A stretch of DNA of 54,596 nt from Hyphococcus sp. (GCA_021776295.1 JAJFGE010000151.1:1-54596), one strand, 5' to 3'. Numbered from the stretch's first letter, positions 43,929-54,172 are shown. Notes: generated by a model not told the origin, from the letters alone. Numbers and translations: made by a program.

Positions 43929-44351
43929 CTAACTCACCACTTTACGCATGCGCGCCAAGTGATCGTCCCAGCCGCTATCGTGATTGGCGGCCATGCCGAA
44001 CGCGTCTTCTTCGACTTTGTCCCAGCCATCATGGACAAGCGTTAAAATCGTGCCGCCCATGACTTTCTCCAGCGTCCAGCTACATTTCGTCTCTACCCCC
44101 TGCAGCATTCCGTGAGTAAATGTATGCACAAGCCGTTCAGGTTTTTTCATTTCGAGAACCTTTCCCCAGCAAAGCCTGTCGCCTTCCTTGCCATAGGAGT
44201 TATTTTGAAGAACCCAGTCACTGCCTTCAGAAAGCTCCCCGCTGCCGCGGTGAAACCATTCCGCAAGCCGGTCCGGGTCGGTCAGAAATGTCCACACATG
44301 TTCCGGCGGCGCTTTTAAAAACAACGTCTTTACGATTTTCATTCCACTCAT
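43929..44351 (-). CDS. SRPBCC (AHSA1-like) domain protein
   Basis: A 140-aa single-domain protein: LKAPPEHVWTFLTDPDRLAEWF at the start and GTILTLVHDGWDKVE near the end are typical of activator of Hsp90 ATPase homologue 1-like proteins. They bind hydrophobic small molecules; the ligand here is unknown. The start overlaps the ArsR stop in an ATGA arrangement, a very common pairing of the two families. Confidence 0.9.
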   Translation of the reverse strand: MSGMKIVKTLFLKAPPEHVWTFLTDPDRLAEWFHRGSGELSEGSDWVLQNNSYGKEGDRLCWGKVLEMKKPERLVHTFTHGMLQGVETKCSWTLEKVMGGTILTLVHDGWDKVEEDAFGMAANHDSGWDDHLARMRKVVS

Positions 44352-44671
44352 TTTTTGTCCTCCACGACTTCTTTGAGTTTAGCGAGGCGCTCATCCCAGA
44401 ACGCTTCAAAATAGTTGAGCCAGTCCGAAGCGGTCTTCAGCGCCTGCGGATTTAGTCGGTTGATCCGTTCGCGGCCCTTCACCTCAACGGTAATCAGGCC
44501 GCCCTGTTCGAGAATGCGCAGATGTTTTGCGATCGCCGGGCGGGTGATGTCGAAAGCGTCGGTAATGTCGCCAATGGGCCGCGCGCCAGCGGCGAGCATC
44601 GATATGATCTCGCGCCGGGTCGGGTCGGCGAGCGCTCTAAAGATAGGCTGGGCGGATGCGGTGTTGATCAT
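44348..44671 (-). CDS. ArsR/SmtB-family transcriptional regulator
   Basis: A 107-aa winged-helix repressor. ALADPTRREIISMLAAGARP opens the domain and the recognition region is GDITDAFDITRPAIAKHLRIL, followed by the wing GLITVEVKGRERINRL. The Cys residues that bind metal in classical ArsR are missing, as usual for the subgroup paired with AHSA1/SRPBCC proteins, so it probably senses another signal. It is first in the operon with the SRPBCC and perhaps DUF899 genes. Two matching palindromes just upstream are its likely operator. Confidence 0.92.
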   Translation of the reverse strand: MINTASAQPIFRALADPTRREIISMLAAGARPIGDITDAFDITRPAIAKHLRILEQGGLITVEVKGRERINRLNPQALKTASDWLNYFEAFWDERLAKLKEVVEDKK

Positions 44672-44679
44672 AATATAAA

Positions 44680-44714
44680 ACCTTATGGTTTCGCGTTATA
44701 AGAAACCTTTTGGT
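44680..44714. promoter_or_regulatory. Two ACCTTNTGGT operator-like sites
   Basis: ACCTTATGGT at 44680-44689 and ACCTTTTGGT at 44705-44714 are near-identical imperfect palindromes whose starts lie 25 bp apart. The first is 9 bases upstream of the ArsR start codon. This fits autoregulation by the small ArsR repressor. Confidence 0.6.
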
Positions 44715-44893
44715 GTCATGTCAACAGAAAACTTTAGACGAAACAACAATGCATCTTTCAGCGCCACAGCGGCTTTCCCTTTTGGCTCGCATCCCATAAA
44801 ACACCGCTTTAATCGACATCTGATTCCGCGCCCGCATCATGCAAGGCTGCTCGCCAGCATGCATCACGGGAGCGGACTTGCGCGCGAGTAAAC

Positions 44894-47800
44894 ATGCCGA
44901 AACGCAACGACATCTCTTCCGTTCTTATTATCGGCGCCGGGCCTATCGTTATCGGCCAGGCTTGCGAGTTCGATTATTCCGGCGTCCAGGCGGTAAAAGC
45001 GCTGAAAGAAGAAGGCTACCGGGTGATCCTGGTGAATTCCAATCCGGCCACCATCATGACCGACCCGGAGCTTGCCGACGCCACCTATATCGAGCCGGTG
45101 ACGCCGGAATTTGTCGAGATGGTGATAGCGCGCGAGCGCCCAGACGCGGTGTTGCCGACCATGGGCGGGCAGACCGCGCTCAACTGCGCTCTCGATCTTG
45201 AGCGCACTGGCGTGTTGGCGAAATACGGCGTTGAAATGATTGGCGCGCGCGCCGAGGTGATTGAAAAAGCGGAGGACCGTAAGAAATTCCGTGCGGCGAT
45301 GGAAAAGATCGGCCTTGAAAATCCGCGCTCGGTTATCGCCGCCTCTTCGCCGATGAAAAATGAGCACGGCGAGACCATCGGTTATGACCGCGCCGCCGGC
45401 GTCGCGGCTGCGCTCAACGCAATAGATGACATCGGCCTGCCGGTGATCATTCGCCCGGCCTTTACGCTTGGCGGCGCTGGCGGCGGCGTTGCTTACAATC
45501 GCGAAGAGTTTGAACATTTCGTCCGTTCAGGCATTGACGCCTCCCCGGTCGGACAGGTGTTGATCGATGAAAGCCTGATCGGCTGGAAAGAATTTGAGAT
45601 GGAGGTTGTCCGCGACAAGGCGGATAATTGCATCATCGTCTGCTCGATTGAAAACGTCGATCCGATGGGCGTTCACACCGGCGATTCCATCACCATCGCC
45701 CCGGCGCTGACGCTGACCGACAAAGAATTGCAGATCATGCGCAACGCCTCGATCGCGGTGATGCGCGAGATCGGGGTGGAGACCGGAGGGTCTAATGTTC
45801 AGTTCGCAATCAACCCAGACAATGGCCGCCTCGTCGTTATTGAAATGAACCCGCGCGTGTCACGCTCTTCTGCGCTGGCGTCGAAGGCGACCGGATTTCC
45901 GATTGCCCGCATCGCGGCAAAGCTCGCCATCGGCTACACGCTCGACGAACTTAACAACGATATTACCGGCGCCACCCCGGCCTCGTTTGAGCCAACGATT
46001 GACTATGTCGTCACCAAGATACCGCGCTTTGCGTTTGAGAAATTTCCGGGCGCCGAGGCGATGCTGTCAACGGCAATGAAGTCGGTTGGCGAGGCGATGG
46101 CGATTGGCCGGACATTTCACGAATCGTTGCAAAAAGCATTGCGCTCGCTGGAAACCGGGCTTTGCGGGCTTGATCCGATTGATGTGCCCGGTCTCGATGA
46201 GGGCGACGACGTCAACGCTTTCCGCGCGGCGCTGGCGGCGCCGACGCCAGACCGGTTACGCGTTGCCGCCGAGGCGCTGCGCCATGGCCTCCCCATCGAA
46301 CAGGTGCGCGCCATCACGCGCTATGACCCGTGGATCCTCGACCGTATCGACGAGATTGTGGCTACGGAAAAAACCGTCGCTCGCAACGGCCTGCCGGACA
46401 ATCCCGAACAGCTGCGGATGCTCAAATCCATGGGCTTTTCCGACAAGCGCCTCGCCCAACTCTGCGGCGGCGCGGAGAAAGACGTGCGCACCCACCGCCA
46501 TGCGCGCGGCGTACGGCCGGTCTATAAGCGCATCGACAGCTGTGCGGCCGAATTTGCAGCAAAAACGCCTTATATGTATTCTGCATACGAACCAGCATTC
46601 AACAATGCGTCTATGTGTGAGGCACAGCCCAGCACGCGCAAAAAAGTGATCATTCTCGGCGGCGGCCCGAACCGGATCGGCCAGGGCATCGAGTTTGACT
46701 ATTGTTGCTGCCATGCAGCCTTCGCGCTCGCCGATATCGGCGTTGAATCGATAATGGTCAATTGCAACCCGGAAACAGTTTCAACCGATTACGACACATC
46801 GGACCGGCTTTATTTCGAGCCACTGACGGCGGAGGATGTGCTGGAAATCGTTGAGAAGGAACAAGCCTCGGGCGCATTGCTCGGCGTCATCGTCCAATAT
46901 GGCGGCCAAACACCGCTCAAGCTCGCTGAAACGCTTGAGGGTGAGGGCGTCCCGATTCTCGGCACCTCCTACGATTCCATTGATCTCGCAGAAGATCGTG
47001 AGCGGTTCCAAAAGCTGGTGACGCAGCTCGGTCTCTTGCAGCCGAAAAACGCAACCGCCGCATCGCGCGAGGAAGCCGCCGGGATTGCCGTACAGGTAGG
47101 CTATCCGTTAGTGACGCGCCCCTCTTATGTGCTCGGCGGCCGGGCGATGGAAATCATCCATGACGACGCCGGCCTCAAGCAATATCTTGCGACCGCGCAG
47201 ATTGAAATAACCGAAGACGAGCCGCTTCTGCTCGATCAATATCTCCAGAACGCGGTCGAAGTCGATGTCGACGCAATTTGCGATGGCGATGAGGTGTTTA
47301 TCGCGGCAATCATGGAGCATATTGAAGAGGCCGGCATTCACTCCGGCGATAGCGCCTGCTCTCTGCCGCCTTATACACTACCCGCAGATGTGATTGCCGA
47401 ACTTGAAAACCAGACCAGACAACTCGGTCTGGCGCTTGGCGTTATTGGCCTGATGAATGTTCAGTATGCAATACAAGACGGCGTTATCTTCCTTCTGGAA
47501 GTCAACCCGCGCGCATCGCGCACCGCGCCGTTTGTCGCCAAGGCCACGGGCCTGCCGATTGCGCGCATCGCCGCAAAGGTAATGGCGGGAGAGAAGATAT
47601 CGACGCTTGGTTTGGCATCGCCAACATTGTCGCACATGTCGGTGAAGGAGGTGGTGTTTCCGTTCTCACGCTTTCCCGGGGTCGATACTGTGCTCGGCCC
47701 GGAAATGCGCTCTACCGGCGAGGTTATGGGGATCGACGTGAATTTCGCCAAGGCGCGCGCCAAAAGCCTGATCGGGGTCGGCGCACATATGCCGGAGACG

Positions 47801-48196
47801 GGTTGCGTGTTTATCTCACTGAAAGACGCCGACAAGCCGGAGATGGCCGGCGCCGCGCGCCGATTGCTGGATATGGGCTTTACCATCATCGCCACGGGCG
47901 GCACTGCGGACTATCTCCGCACGCAGGGGCTTGACGTTGAGCGCGTCAATAAAGTGCTTGAGGGCCGCCCGCACATTGTCGATGCTTTAAAAAATGGCGC
48001 TGTCGATCTGATCTTCAACACCACCGAGGGCGCTCAAGCGGTCAAGGATTCGCGCTCGATCCGGATCACGGCCCTGGCGCAGAAAATCCCCTGTATCACC
48101 ACCGCAGCGGGCGCTCGCGCAGCCGTTCAGGCGATTGAAGCGCTACGGGCCGGCGGCGTCGAGGTCGCGTCCTTGCAGTCCTATTTCGCAAACTAG
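44894..48196 (+). CDS. carB: Carbamoyl-phosphate synthase large subunit
   Basis: Makes carbamoyl phosphate from bicarbonate, ammonia from CarA and two ATP. At 1100 aa it has the usual length. Two homologous ATP-grasp halves are evident (starting [20 protein letters not shown] and [19 protein letters not shown], with [20 protein letters not shown] and [20 protein letters not shown]), and a C-terminal MGS-like allosteric domain begins near [10 protein letters not shown]. The start [10 protein letters not shown] matches orthologues although the ribosome site is weak. greA follows 283 bases later. Confidence 0.98.
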   Translation: MPKRNDISSVLIIGAGPIVIGQACEFDYSGVQAVKALKEEGYRVILVNSNPATIMTDPELADATYIEPVTPEFVEMVIARERPDAVLPTMGGQTALNCALDLERTGVLAKYGVEMIGARAEVIEKAEDRKKFRAAMEKIGLENPRSVIAASSPMKNEHGETIGYDRAAGVAAALNAIDDIGLPVIIRPAFTLGGAGGGVAYNREEFEHFVRSGIDASPVGQVLIDESLIGWKEFEMEVVRDKADNCIIVCSIENVDPMGVHTGDSITIAPALTLTDKELQIMRNASIAVMREIGVETGGSNVQFAINPDNGRLVVIEMNPRVSRSSALASKATGFPIARIAAKLAIGYTLDELNNDITGATPASFEPTIDYVVTKIPRFAFEKFPGAEAMLSTAMKSVGEAMAIGRTFHESLQKALRSLETGLCGLDPIDVPGLDEGDDVNAFRAALAAPTPDRLRVAAEALRHGLPIEQVRAITRYDPWILDRIDEIVATEKTVARNGLPDNPEQLRMLKSMGFSDKRLAQLCGGAEKDVRTHRHARGVRPVYKRIDSCAAEFAAKTPYMYSAYEPAFNNASMCEAQPSTRKKVIILGGGPNRIGQGIEFDYCCCHAAFALADIGVESIMVNCNPETVSTDYDTSDRLYFEPLTAEDVLEIVEKEQASGALLGVIVQYGGQTPLKLAETLEGEGVPILGTSYDSIDLAEDRERFQKLVTQLGLLQPKNATAASREEAAGIAVQVGYPLVTRPSYVLGGRAMEIIHDDAGLKQYLATAQIEITEDEPLLLDQYLQNAVEVDVDAICDGDEVFIAAIMEHIEEAGIHSGDSACSLPPYTLPADVIAELENQTRQLGLALGVIGLMNVQYAIQDGVIFLLEVNPRASRTAPFVAKATGLPIARIAAKVMAGEKISTLGLASPTLSHMSVKEVVFPFSRFPGVDTVLGPEMRSTGEVMGIDVNFAKARAKSLIGVGAHMPETGCVFISLKDADKPEMAGAARRLLDMGFTIIATGGTADYLRTQGLDVERVNKVLEGRPHIVDALKNGAVDLIFNTTEGAQAVKDSRSIRITALAQKIPCITTAAGARAAVQAIEALRAGGVEVASLQSYFAN

Positions 48197-48406
48197 CCAC
48201 TGCCCCGAGCCGCTTGTGGCGCTTTGCCGGCCTGGCGAATTGCCTTGCCTGGCGGCCTTAATGTGCTGTTTTCAAACCATTTTACAAATTTTGATGATCG
48301 ATTTTTCACGCCCCAGACTTGAAATTGAAGCCGCCCGGTATTAATATCAACACTGCCTGAAGCGACGGCCGCGGCTAGCCCGCCCGGCCGCGCTATTTTT
48401 TTCACT

Positions 48407-48448
48407 TAAATTTCAGGCGCCAAATTTCAGACGCCAAGTTTCAGACCC
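48407..48448. repeat. Three tandem 14-bp units before greA
   Basis: The units TAAATTTCAGGCGC, CAAATTTCAGACGC and CAAGTTTCAGACCC follow each other without gaps in the carB-greA interval, ending 31 bases before the greA start. The rest of this 283-bp interval shows no gene. The array may be simple slippage or a regulatory site in the greA leader. Confidence 0.6.
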
Positions 48449-48479
48449 AAGGCACGGACAGAATAGAAAGCGCAACGAT

Positions 48480-48953
48480 ATGGATAAGTTCCCGATGACG
48501 ATAGACGGTTACAAACAACTGGAATCGGATCTGAAAAAACTCAAAAACGAAGACCGGCCCGCTGTCATCCAGGCGATCGCCGAGGCGCGGGCGCATGGCG
48601 ATCTGTCCGAGAATGCAGAATATCACACGGCAAAAGACCGTCAGGGCTGGATTGAAGGTCAGATTCTCGACCTCGAAGATAAATTCACGCGCGCCGAAGT
48701 CATCGATGTGACGAAGCTGAAAGGCAAAACCGTCAAGTTTGGCGCCACAGTCACGTTGATCGATGAAGACACAGAAGACAAAAAAGTCTGGCAGATCGTT
48801 GGCGATCTTGAGGCTGATGTAAAAGACCGAAAAATTTCGGTTTCTTCGCCAATCGCCCGCGCTGTCATCGGCAAAGCCCAGGGCGAAAGCGTGGAGGTCA
48901 CAGCGCCAGGCGGCGCGCGTACCTTCGAGATCGCGAAAGTGGTGTTCCGCTAA
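48480..48953 (+). CDS. greA: Transcription elongation factor GreA
   Basis: A 157-aa factor that stimulates cleavage of backtracked RNA in stalled RNA polymerase. The N-terminal coiled coil ([38 protein letters not shown]) carries the acidic tip residues Asp and Glu in GDLSENAEY. The C-terminal FKBP-like domain ends [19 protein letters not shown]. The start was chosen at ATG 48480 by agreement with the family N-terminus. It converges with gmk. Confidence 0.97.
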   Translation: MDKFPMTIDGYKQLESDLKKLKNEDRPAVIQAIAEARAHGDLSENAEYHTAKDRQGWIEGQILDLEDKFTRAEVIDVTKLKGKTVKFGATVTLIDEDTEDKKVWQIVGDLEADVKDRKISVSSPIARAVIGKAQGESVEVTAPGGARTFEIAKVVFR

Positions 48954-48976
48954 GCAGCGCAAAAAGGATTGGCGGC

Positions 48977-49621
48977 TTAACCGTCGCCGGTCATCTCTTT
49001 GACAATTGAGGCAAGACCAATTTGCCGGCGGCGTTTTAAACGCTCGCCGAACAGGATTGACCGCAGTAGCTCCTCAGATTCGTCGAGCTGATAGTTGACG
49101 ATGACATAGTCATATTCAGCCCAATGTGACATCTCCGCATCGGCTTTCGCCATCCTTTTCTGGACCACGCCTTCTGTGTCCTGCGCCCGCCGTCGAAGCC
49201 GCGCTTCCAGCTCTTTGCGCGATGGCGGCAGAATAAACACCTTAACAACATCCTCGCCCGCAACCTCATCAAGCTGTTGCGCGCCCTGCCAGTCAATATC
49301 GAACAGAACGTCTTTTCCCTGCCGTAGCGTGTCTTCCACCAGCGCCCGCGGCGTGCCGTAATAATTGCCAAACACGTTCGCCCATTCCAGCAACTCGCCA
49401 CTGTCGCGCATGCGGAAGAATTCCTCTTGCGACACGAAATAATAATCCTTGCCGTGAACCTCCCCCGCCCGTCGCTCGCGCGTGGTCACCGATACCGACA
49501 GCACCATCTGGTCTTCTTTTTCAAGAATGCGGCCAGCCAGCGTCGTTTTGCCGGCGCCGGAGGGGCTCGACAAAATAAACATCAGGCCCCTGCGGGCAAC
49601 TTTCAGATCGCCGCCGATCAT
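48977..49621 (-). CDS. gmk: Guanylate kinase
   Basis: Phosphorylates GMP to GDP, feeding GTP and ppGpp pools. At 214 aa it has normal length. P-loop LSSPSGAGKTTLA, the GMP-binding TTRERRAGEVHGKDYYFVS, and the lid RRRAQDTEGVVQKRM are visible. It is the last gene of the minus-strand run fabD-fabG-acpP-fabF-mltG-yicC-gmk, 9 bases after yicC. A short extension (MIGGDLKVARRG) precedes the core. Confidence 0.97.
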   Translation of the reverse strand: MIGGDLKVARRGLMFILSSPSGAGKTTLAGRILEKEDQMVLSVSVTTRERRAGEVHGKDYYFVSQEEFFRMRDSGELLEWANVFGNYYGTPRALVEDTLRQGKDVLFDIDWQGAQQLDEVAGEDVVKVFILPPSRKELEARLRRRAQDTEGVVQKRMAKADAEMSHWAEYDYVIVNYQLDESEELLRSILFGERLKRRRQIGLASIVKEMTGDG

Positions 49622-49630
49622 CGCATCTCT

Positions 49631-50521
49631 CTATTCAATATTCTGTACCTGTTCGCGGAGTTGATCGATGGTTTTCTTTAAATCGAGGCCGATGCGTTTC
49701 AACGCCATATCAGGCGCTTTGGAACACAAGGTGTTGACCTCACGGTTAAACTCCTGGGTCAGGAAATCAAGCTGGCGGCCAACTGGTCCGCGCTCGCCAA
49801 GCAAAGCCCGGCCGGCGGCGATATGTGAATGCAGCCGGTCAAGTTCTTCGCGAATATCAGCCTTGACGGCGAGGAGCGCTACTTCCTGCGTCAGACGGTC
49901 TTCAGGGATTTGCGCCCCGGCGAGCAGCTCGCCGAGTTGCGCCTGAAGCCTCGCCCGCAAAGCCTCAGGCGCAGCGGCGCCAAGCGCGGCGGCGGCGCTG
50001 GTAAGTCGCTCAACCTCGTCCAACAGCCCCGACAACACCGCGCCCATAGCGGCGCCCTCGCTGGCGCGCGCTGCGACAAGGCCTTCGACCGCTTTTTTAA
50101 AACTCACCAGCAGCGCCTTGATAAGTCCCTTGCGCGCGGCTTCGCTCTGGACTTCGTCCGCCGGTTCAATCACGCCGCGCAGAGCCAGAACCGCCTCAGC
50201 CCGAGGCAGGTCGCATTTTATGTCGGTGCTGATTTGTTTAATCATCGACAACACGTCGTCGAGCGCTGCCTGATTGATGCGGTAGTGCGCATCGGTCGAT
50301 TCCGATTGCAGTGTCAGGTTGATATTGACCGAACCACGGTTGAGTTTTGCCCGGGCCAGGCCGCGCAGCTCAGGCTCAACATCGTCAAACCCTTGCGGTA
50401 ATCGCACCCGCATTTCGAGACCGCGGCCATTGACGCTTTTCATCTCCCATGTCCAGCGCCACTGCTCATGCACGCCGTCAAGACGCGCAAAACCGGTCAT
50501 CGAAGAAATCGGAAATGTCAC
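49631..50521 (-). CDS. yicC: YicC-family endoribonuclease
   Basis: About 296 aa. The N-terminal signature SMTGFARLDGVHEQW and KSVNGRGLEMRVRLP, and the C-terminal GRQLDFLTQEFNREVNTLCSK are diagnostic. YicC-type proteins are RNases linked in E. coli to small RNA turnover. GTG 50521 has AAAGGG seven bases upstream and gives VTFPISSMTGFAR; the ATG at 50500 lacks a ribosome site, and the longer frame lies inside mltG. It follows mltG after 10 bases and precedes gmk by 9. Confidence 0.93.
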   Translation of the reverse strand: MTFPISSMTGFARLDGVHEQWRWTWEMKSVNGRGLEMRVRLPQGFDDVEPELRGLARAKLNRGSVNINLTLQSESTDAHYRINQAALDDVLSMIKQISTDIKCDLPRAEAVLALRGVIEPADEVQSEAARKGLIKALLVSFKKAVEGLVAARASEGAAMGAVLSGLLDEVERLTSAAAALGAAAPEALRARLQAQLGELLAGAQIPEDRLTQEVALLAVKADIREELDRLHSHIAAGRALLGERGPVGRQLDFLTQEFNREVNTLCSKAPDMALKRIGLDLKKTIDQLREQVQNIE

Positions 50522-50531
50522 TGGCCGCCCT

Positions 50532-51569
50532 TTATCCGCCCTGGCGTCGTTCTCGTTCCACGCGCCGCCACTGCGCGACGTTACGCTCGTGGTCGCGATT
50601 GGTTGACGAGAACACATGACCGCCCGAACCGTCGGCAACGAAAAATATTTCATCGGTCTCCGCGGGATGCAGAACCGCTTCAATCGCAGCGCGGCCGGGA
50701 TTGCCAATCGGCGTCGGCGGCAGCCCTTTTATGACATAAGTGTTATAGGGCGTGCGCCCGCGCAACTCGCTTTGGCGCAAACCCCTGCCCAGCGGCTCGC
50801 CCTTTGTCAGCCCATAGATAATGGTCGGATCGGACTCCAGGCGCATATTGCGCTTCAGACGATTGACAAACACCGCCGCAATGCGGGTGCGCTCATCAGC
50901 GACGCCGGTTTCTTTTTCAACAATCGACGCCAGAATAATCGCCTCGGCCGGCGTAGAAAACGGTAGTTCCATCGCCCGCCCGTCCCATATCTCGTCAATC
51001 AGCGCATCTTGCGATTTCATCATCCGGCGGATGATTTCATCACGGGTCTCGCCGCGCGTGAACGCATACGTCTCAGGCAGCAATTCGCCTTCCGGCGGCT
51101 CAAGCGTAATTTCAGTAACAAGCGTTTGGTCCGCTGTAATCAACCGCAAAATCTGCGTCGTCGTCAGCCCTTCCGGCGCGGTAAAATAATGCAGAATGCT
51201 TTTGCCCTCGATCAGAAGATCGATGATATCCATCAGGCTTGCGCGTGCGGGGACTTCATATTCACCGGCTTTCAGACCGCTCTGCGCTCTGCGCATTCGC
51301 ACCACGGCGGTGAAGAATTCGGCATTACGAATAACGCCAGCGTCTTGAAGCGTGTAGGCGATGGTCGACACCGCGCTGCCGGGTTCCAACATCACAACCG
51401 TCGCCGTATCCGCCGGTCCTGGACTTTTGGCTTCACGATAGCCGAGATATCCGCCGACACCGAGCACTGCGGTCGCCAAAAGACCAAGCCCCGCCAGTAA
51501 AAACAAAAACGACCTGACGCCGCCGCGCCGCCGGTCTGTTGAAGAGTCCATGTCGTCTTTTGCCCGCAT
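50532..51569 (-). CDS. mltG: Endolytic murein transglycosylase MltG
   Basis: Cleaves nascent glycan strands and helps set peptidoglycan chain length. About 345 aa from ATG 51569 with GGAGG in front. A cytoplasmic tail, one membrane helix (about 20-42, FLFLLAGLGLLATAVLGVGG), a LysM-like part and the YceG catalytic domain follow: AIILASIVEKETGVADER with the catalytic Glu, LESDPTIIYGL and PYNTYVIKGLPPTPIGNPG. It is in the common fabF-mltG-yicC-gmk order of alphaproteobacteria, 44 bases after fabF. Confidence 0.96.
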   Translation of the reverse strand: MRAKDDMDSSTDRRRGGVRSFLFLLAGLGLLATAVLGVGGYLGYREAKSPGPADTATVVMLEPGSAVSTIAYTLQDAGVIRNAEFFTAVVRMRRAQSGLKAGEYEVPARASLMDIIDLLIEGKSILHYFTAPEGLTTTQILRLITADQTLVTEITLEPPEGELLPETYAFTRGETRDEIIRRMMKSQDALIDEIWDGRAMELPFSTPAEAIILASIVEKETGVADERTRIAAVFVNRLKRNMRLESDPTIIYGLTKGEPLGRGLRQSELRGRTPYNTYVIKGLPPTPIGNPGRAAIEAVLHPAETDEIFFVADGSGGHVFSSTNRDHERNVAQWRRVERERRQGG

Positions 51570-51613
51570 CTCGCCTCCAGCTGGTTTGCGAGGATGCCTC
51601 GCCCGCAAACAGC

Positions 51614-52900
51614 TTACCCGTCTATCCGGCGCATCACCAGAGAAGCGTTGGTGCCGCCAAAACCAAAGGAATTTGAAAGCACTACGTTGATCTGTTTTTC
51701 CACAGCCTTGTTGGCGGCAAGATTAATCGGGGTCTCAACGGAAGGATTGTCGAGATTGATGGTCGGCGGCGCAACGCCGTCGCGCATCGCCAGAAGACAG
51801 AAAATCGCCTCCACAGCGCCGGCGGCGCCGAGAAGATGACCAGTTGCAGATTTTGTCGATGACATCACCATATCTGAGGCGGCATCGCCAAACAGACGCT
51901 CCACCGCGCCCAGTTCAATCTCGTCGCCGAGCGGTGTTGATGTGCCATGGGCGTTGATATAATCGATATCCTTTGGAGCAAGGCCCGCGCGCTTCAACGC
52001 CATACCCATAGAGCGAAACCCGCCATCGCCGTCTTCGGCGGGCGCAGTAATATGATAAGCGTCGCCGGACATACCGTAGCCGATCACTTCACCATAAATT
52101 TTGGCGCCGCGCGCCTTGGCACGTTCCAATTCCTCAAGCACGACAAAACCTGCACCCTCGCCCATCAAAAAGCCGTCGCGGTCTTTGTCATATGGCCGAG
52201 AAGCCTTTTCCGGCGTGTCGTTAAAATGCGTCGTCAGCGCCCGGCACGCGGTAAAGCCGGCAATGCCAATCGGGCAAATGGTAGATTCAGCGCCGCCGGC
52301 GAGCATCATATCGGCGTCGTCAAGCGCAATCATTCTTGCTGCATCGCCAATCGCATGCGCGCCCGATGAACACGCCGTCACTACCGCGTGATTGGGGCCC
52401 TTTAGACCCAGACGAATAGAAATCTGGCCGGAAACGAGATTGATCAAATTGCCAGTGATAAAGAATGGCGAGACCCGGCGTGGTCCTTTCTCGTTGAGAA
52501 CGAGCACTTCTGATTCAATGCCCTGCAGCCCGCCAATGCCTGAGCCGGTCATTACGCCAATGCGTTCGCGTTCTTCGTCGGTTTTTATATCGAGGCCAGA
52601 ATCTTCATAGGCCATTTGTGCAGCAGCGATGCCATAGACGATAAAGTCTCCCATGCGGCGCTGCTCGCGCGGCTCAACCCAGTCGCCGGCGTTGAACGCT
52701 GCATCACCCGCTGCCGCGCCGCCGCCATAACCATCGCTGCGCGGCACTTCAGCTGCGATCTGGCAAGCCATTTGTGCGGTATCGAACTTTTCAATCCGCC
52801 CGGCGCCGGATTGGCCGTCGATCAATCGTCGCCATACGGCTTCAATACCGAAGCCCAGCGGTGAGACAATGCCCATTCCCGTGACAACGACGCGCCGCAT
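51614..52900 (-). CDS. fabF: Beta-ketoacyl-[acyl-carrier-protein] synthase II
   Basis: Condenses malonyl-ACP with growing acyl-ACP. 428 aa, slightly longer than usual because of an insertion near residue 55-75 (Gly/Ala-rich YGGGAAAGDAAFNAG). The catalytic triad is present: Cys in VTACSSGAHAIGDA, His in INAHGTSTPLGD and His in KSATGHLLGAAGAVEA. Start RRVVVTGMGIVSPLG matches the family. It lies downstream of acpP, separated by a strong hairpin. Confidence 0.97.
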   Translation of the reverse strand: MRRVVVTGMGIVSPLGFGIEAVWRRLIDGQSGAGRIEKFDTAQMACQIAAEVPRSDGYGGGAAAGDAAFNAGDWVEPREQRRMGDFIVYGIAAAQMAYEDSGLDIKTDEERERIGVMTGSGIGGLQGIESEVLVLNEKGPRRVSPFFITGNLINLVSGQISIRLGLKGPNHAVVTACSSGAHAIGDAARMIALDDADMMLAGGAESTICPIGIAGFTACRALTTHFNDTPEKASRPYDKDRDGFLMGEGAGFVVLEELERAKARGAKIYGEVIGYGMSGDAYHITAPAEDGDGGFRSMGMALKRAGLAPKDIDYINAHGTSTPLGDEIELGAVERLFGDAASDMVMSSTKSATGHLLGAAGAVEAIFCLLAMRDGVAPPTINLDNPSVETPINLAANKAVEKQINVVLSNSFGFGGTNASLVMRRIDG

Positions 52901-52922
52901 TATTCAGCCTCCAAAGACACGT

Positions 52923-52953
52923 TTCGCCCCTCGCGACCGACGCGGGGGGCGAA
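52923..52953 (-). promoter_or_regulatory. Strong RNA hairpin between acpP and fabF
   Basis: Arms 52953-52941 and 52935-52923 pair over 13 bp with one wobble around a 5-base loop. No U-tract follows, so it is not a standard terminator. In this position it could stabilise the acpP message or limit read-through into fabF, giving the excess of ACP that cells need. This is inference. Confidence 0.55.
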
Positions 52954-53032
52954 CACCATGCTGCTAGAAATGATTGCCGGCGAAAGGGTGCGCCCGCCCC
53001 GTCTGGTGGAGCGGCTTAAACGCAAAAGCCAG

Positions 53033-53269
53033 CTACTTTTTTTGCTCTTCGATGAACTTGATCGCGTCCCCGACAGACTGAATGGTTTCAGCCGCATCAT
53101 CTGGAATTTCAACGTCAAACTCTTCCTCGAACGCCATCACAAGCTCGACGATATCAAGACTATCGGCGCCGAGGTCGTCGATAAAGCTTGCTTTCGGCTC
53201 AACTTTGGCCGGGTCGGCATCGAGATGTTCAACGACAATTTTCTTAACGCGTTCTGCAAGATCAGACAT
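53033..53269 (-). CDS. acpP: Acyl carrier protein
   Basis: A 78-aa acidic protein that carries acyl chains on a phosphopantetheine attached to Ser in [20 protein letters not shown]. Four-helix layout, start [24 protein letters not shown] precedes the ATG at suitable distance. It lies between fabG and fabF; the 138-bp gap after fabG is large enough for its own promoter. Confidence 0.98.
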   Translation of the reverse strand: MSDLAERVKKIVVEHLDADPAKVEPKASFIDDLGADSLDIVELVMAFEEEFDVEIPDDAAETIQSVGDAIKFIEEQKK

Positions 53270-53407
53270 CCAAGGCTCCTTAAATCGTCTAGTTTAGAAT
53301 ACTACGGCGGCCAGCTCGAGAAGCCGGCAAAGCATGGTTTTCGGCGGATTACGGCAAATTGCCCGAGGTTGCAACGCCAAAAGGGTCGGCCCCATCGACA
53401 GGGCCCG

Positions 53408-54145
53408 TTATATCATCGCCATTCCGCCATTCACATGCAATGTCTGGCCGGTCATATAATTGGCCTCATCGGAGGCCAGATAGACCGCAGCAACGGCGAT
53501 ATCGTCGGCTTTGCCCATCGCCCCGGCGGGAATTTTTCCCAAAATCGCTTCGCATTGCTGCTCGTTGAGCGCTTCTGTCATGGCGGTCTGAATAAAGCCG
53601 GGCGCAATACAATTCACCGTCACATTGCGGCGCGCCACTTCCTGGGCCAGTGATTTGGTCATACCGATCATGCCGGCTTTCGAGGCGGCGTAATTGGCCT
53701 GCCCGGCATTGCCGGTAACGCCGACAACTGAAGTAACGCCGATAATGCGCCCGAAACGTTGCTTAGTCATACCGCGCAAAGCTGCTTTTGTGAGCCGGAA
53801 ATAGGCGGTGAGATTGATCTTGATAACCTCGTCCCACATGTCCGGTTTCATCATCATCATCAGCGTATCACGGGTAACGCCAGCGTTTGCGACCAGAATA
53901 TCGAGCCCGCCCATCGCCTCGCTCGCCTGCTTGGGGAGCGCATCAACCGCATCCAAGTCCGACAAGTTGCACGGCGTAACATGGACGCGGTCTTTCAATT
54001 CACCCGCCAAGGCTTCCAGCTTTTCAGCCCGGGTTCCAGAAATGGCGACGCTGGCGCCCTGGTCATGCAGCGCCTTTGCAATGGCTCCGCCAATGCCCCC
54101 GCTGGCGCCAGTCACCAATGCGCGTTTTCCTGTTAAATCAAACAT
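53408..54145 (-). CDS. fabG: 3-oxoacyl-[acyl-carrier-protein] reductase
   Basis: NADPH-dependent reduction of beta-ketoacyl-ACP. 245-aa short-chain dehydrogenase with cofactor loop VTGASGGIGGAIA, the NAGVTRD motif, catalytic Ser in GVTSVVGVTG, and Tyr/Lys in QANYAASKAGMIG. The C-terminus GQTLHVNGGMAMI is typical of FabG. It follows fabD after 27 bases. Confidence 0.97.
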   Translation of the reverse strand: MFDLTGKRALVTGASGGIGGAIAKALHDQGASVAISGTRAEKLEALAGELKDRVHVTPCNLSDLDAVDALPKQASEAMGGLDILVANAGVTRDTLMMMMKPDMWDEVIKINLTAYFRLTKAALRGMTKQRFGRIIGVTSVVGVTGNAGQANYAASKAGMIGMTKSLAQEVARRNVTVNCIAPGFIQTAMTEALNEQQCEAILGKIPAGAMGKADDIAVAAVYLASDEANYMTGQTLHVNGGMAMI

Positions 54146-54172
54146 GCACGTCTCTTTCTTTGAGTGTTCCGG

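Noticed and set aside
48193-48405. 70-codon minus-strand frame between carB and greA
   Set aside because: Overlaps the carB end, low-complexity basic composition, no domain pattern.
53270-53407. Intrinsic terminator after fabG
   Set aside because: Only a 5-bp GGCCC/GGGCC stem with a short T run is visible; too weak to call.
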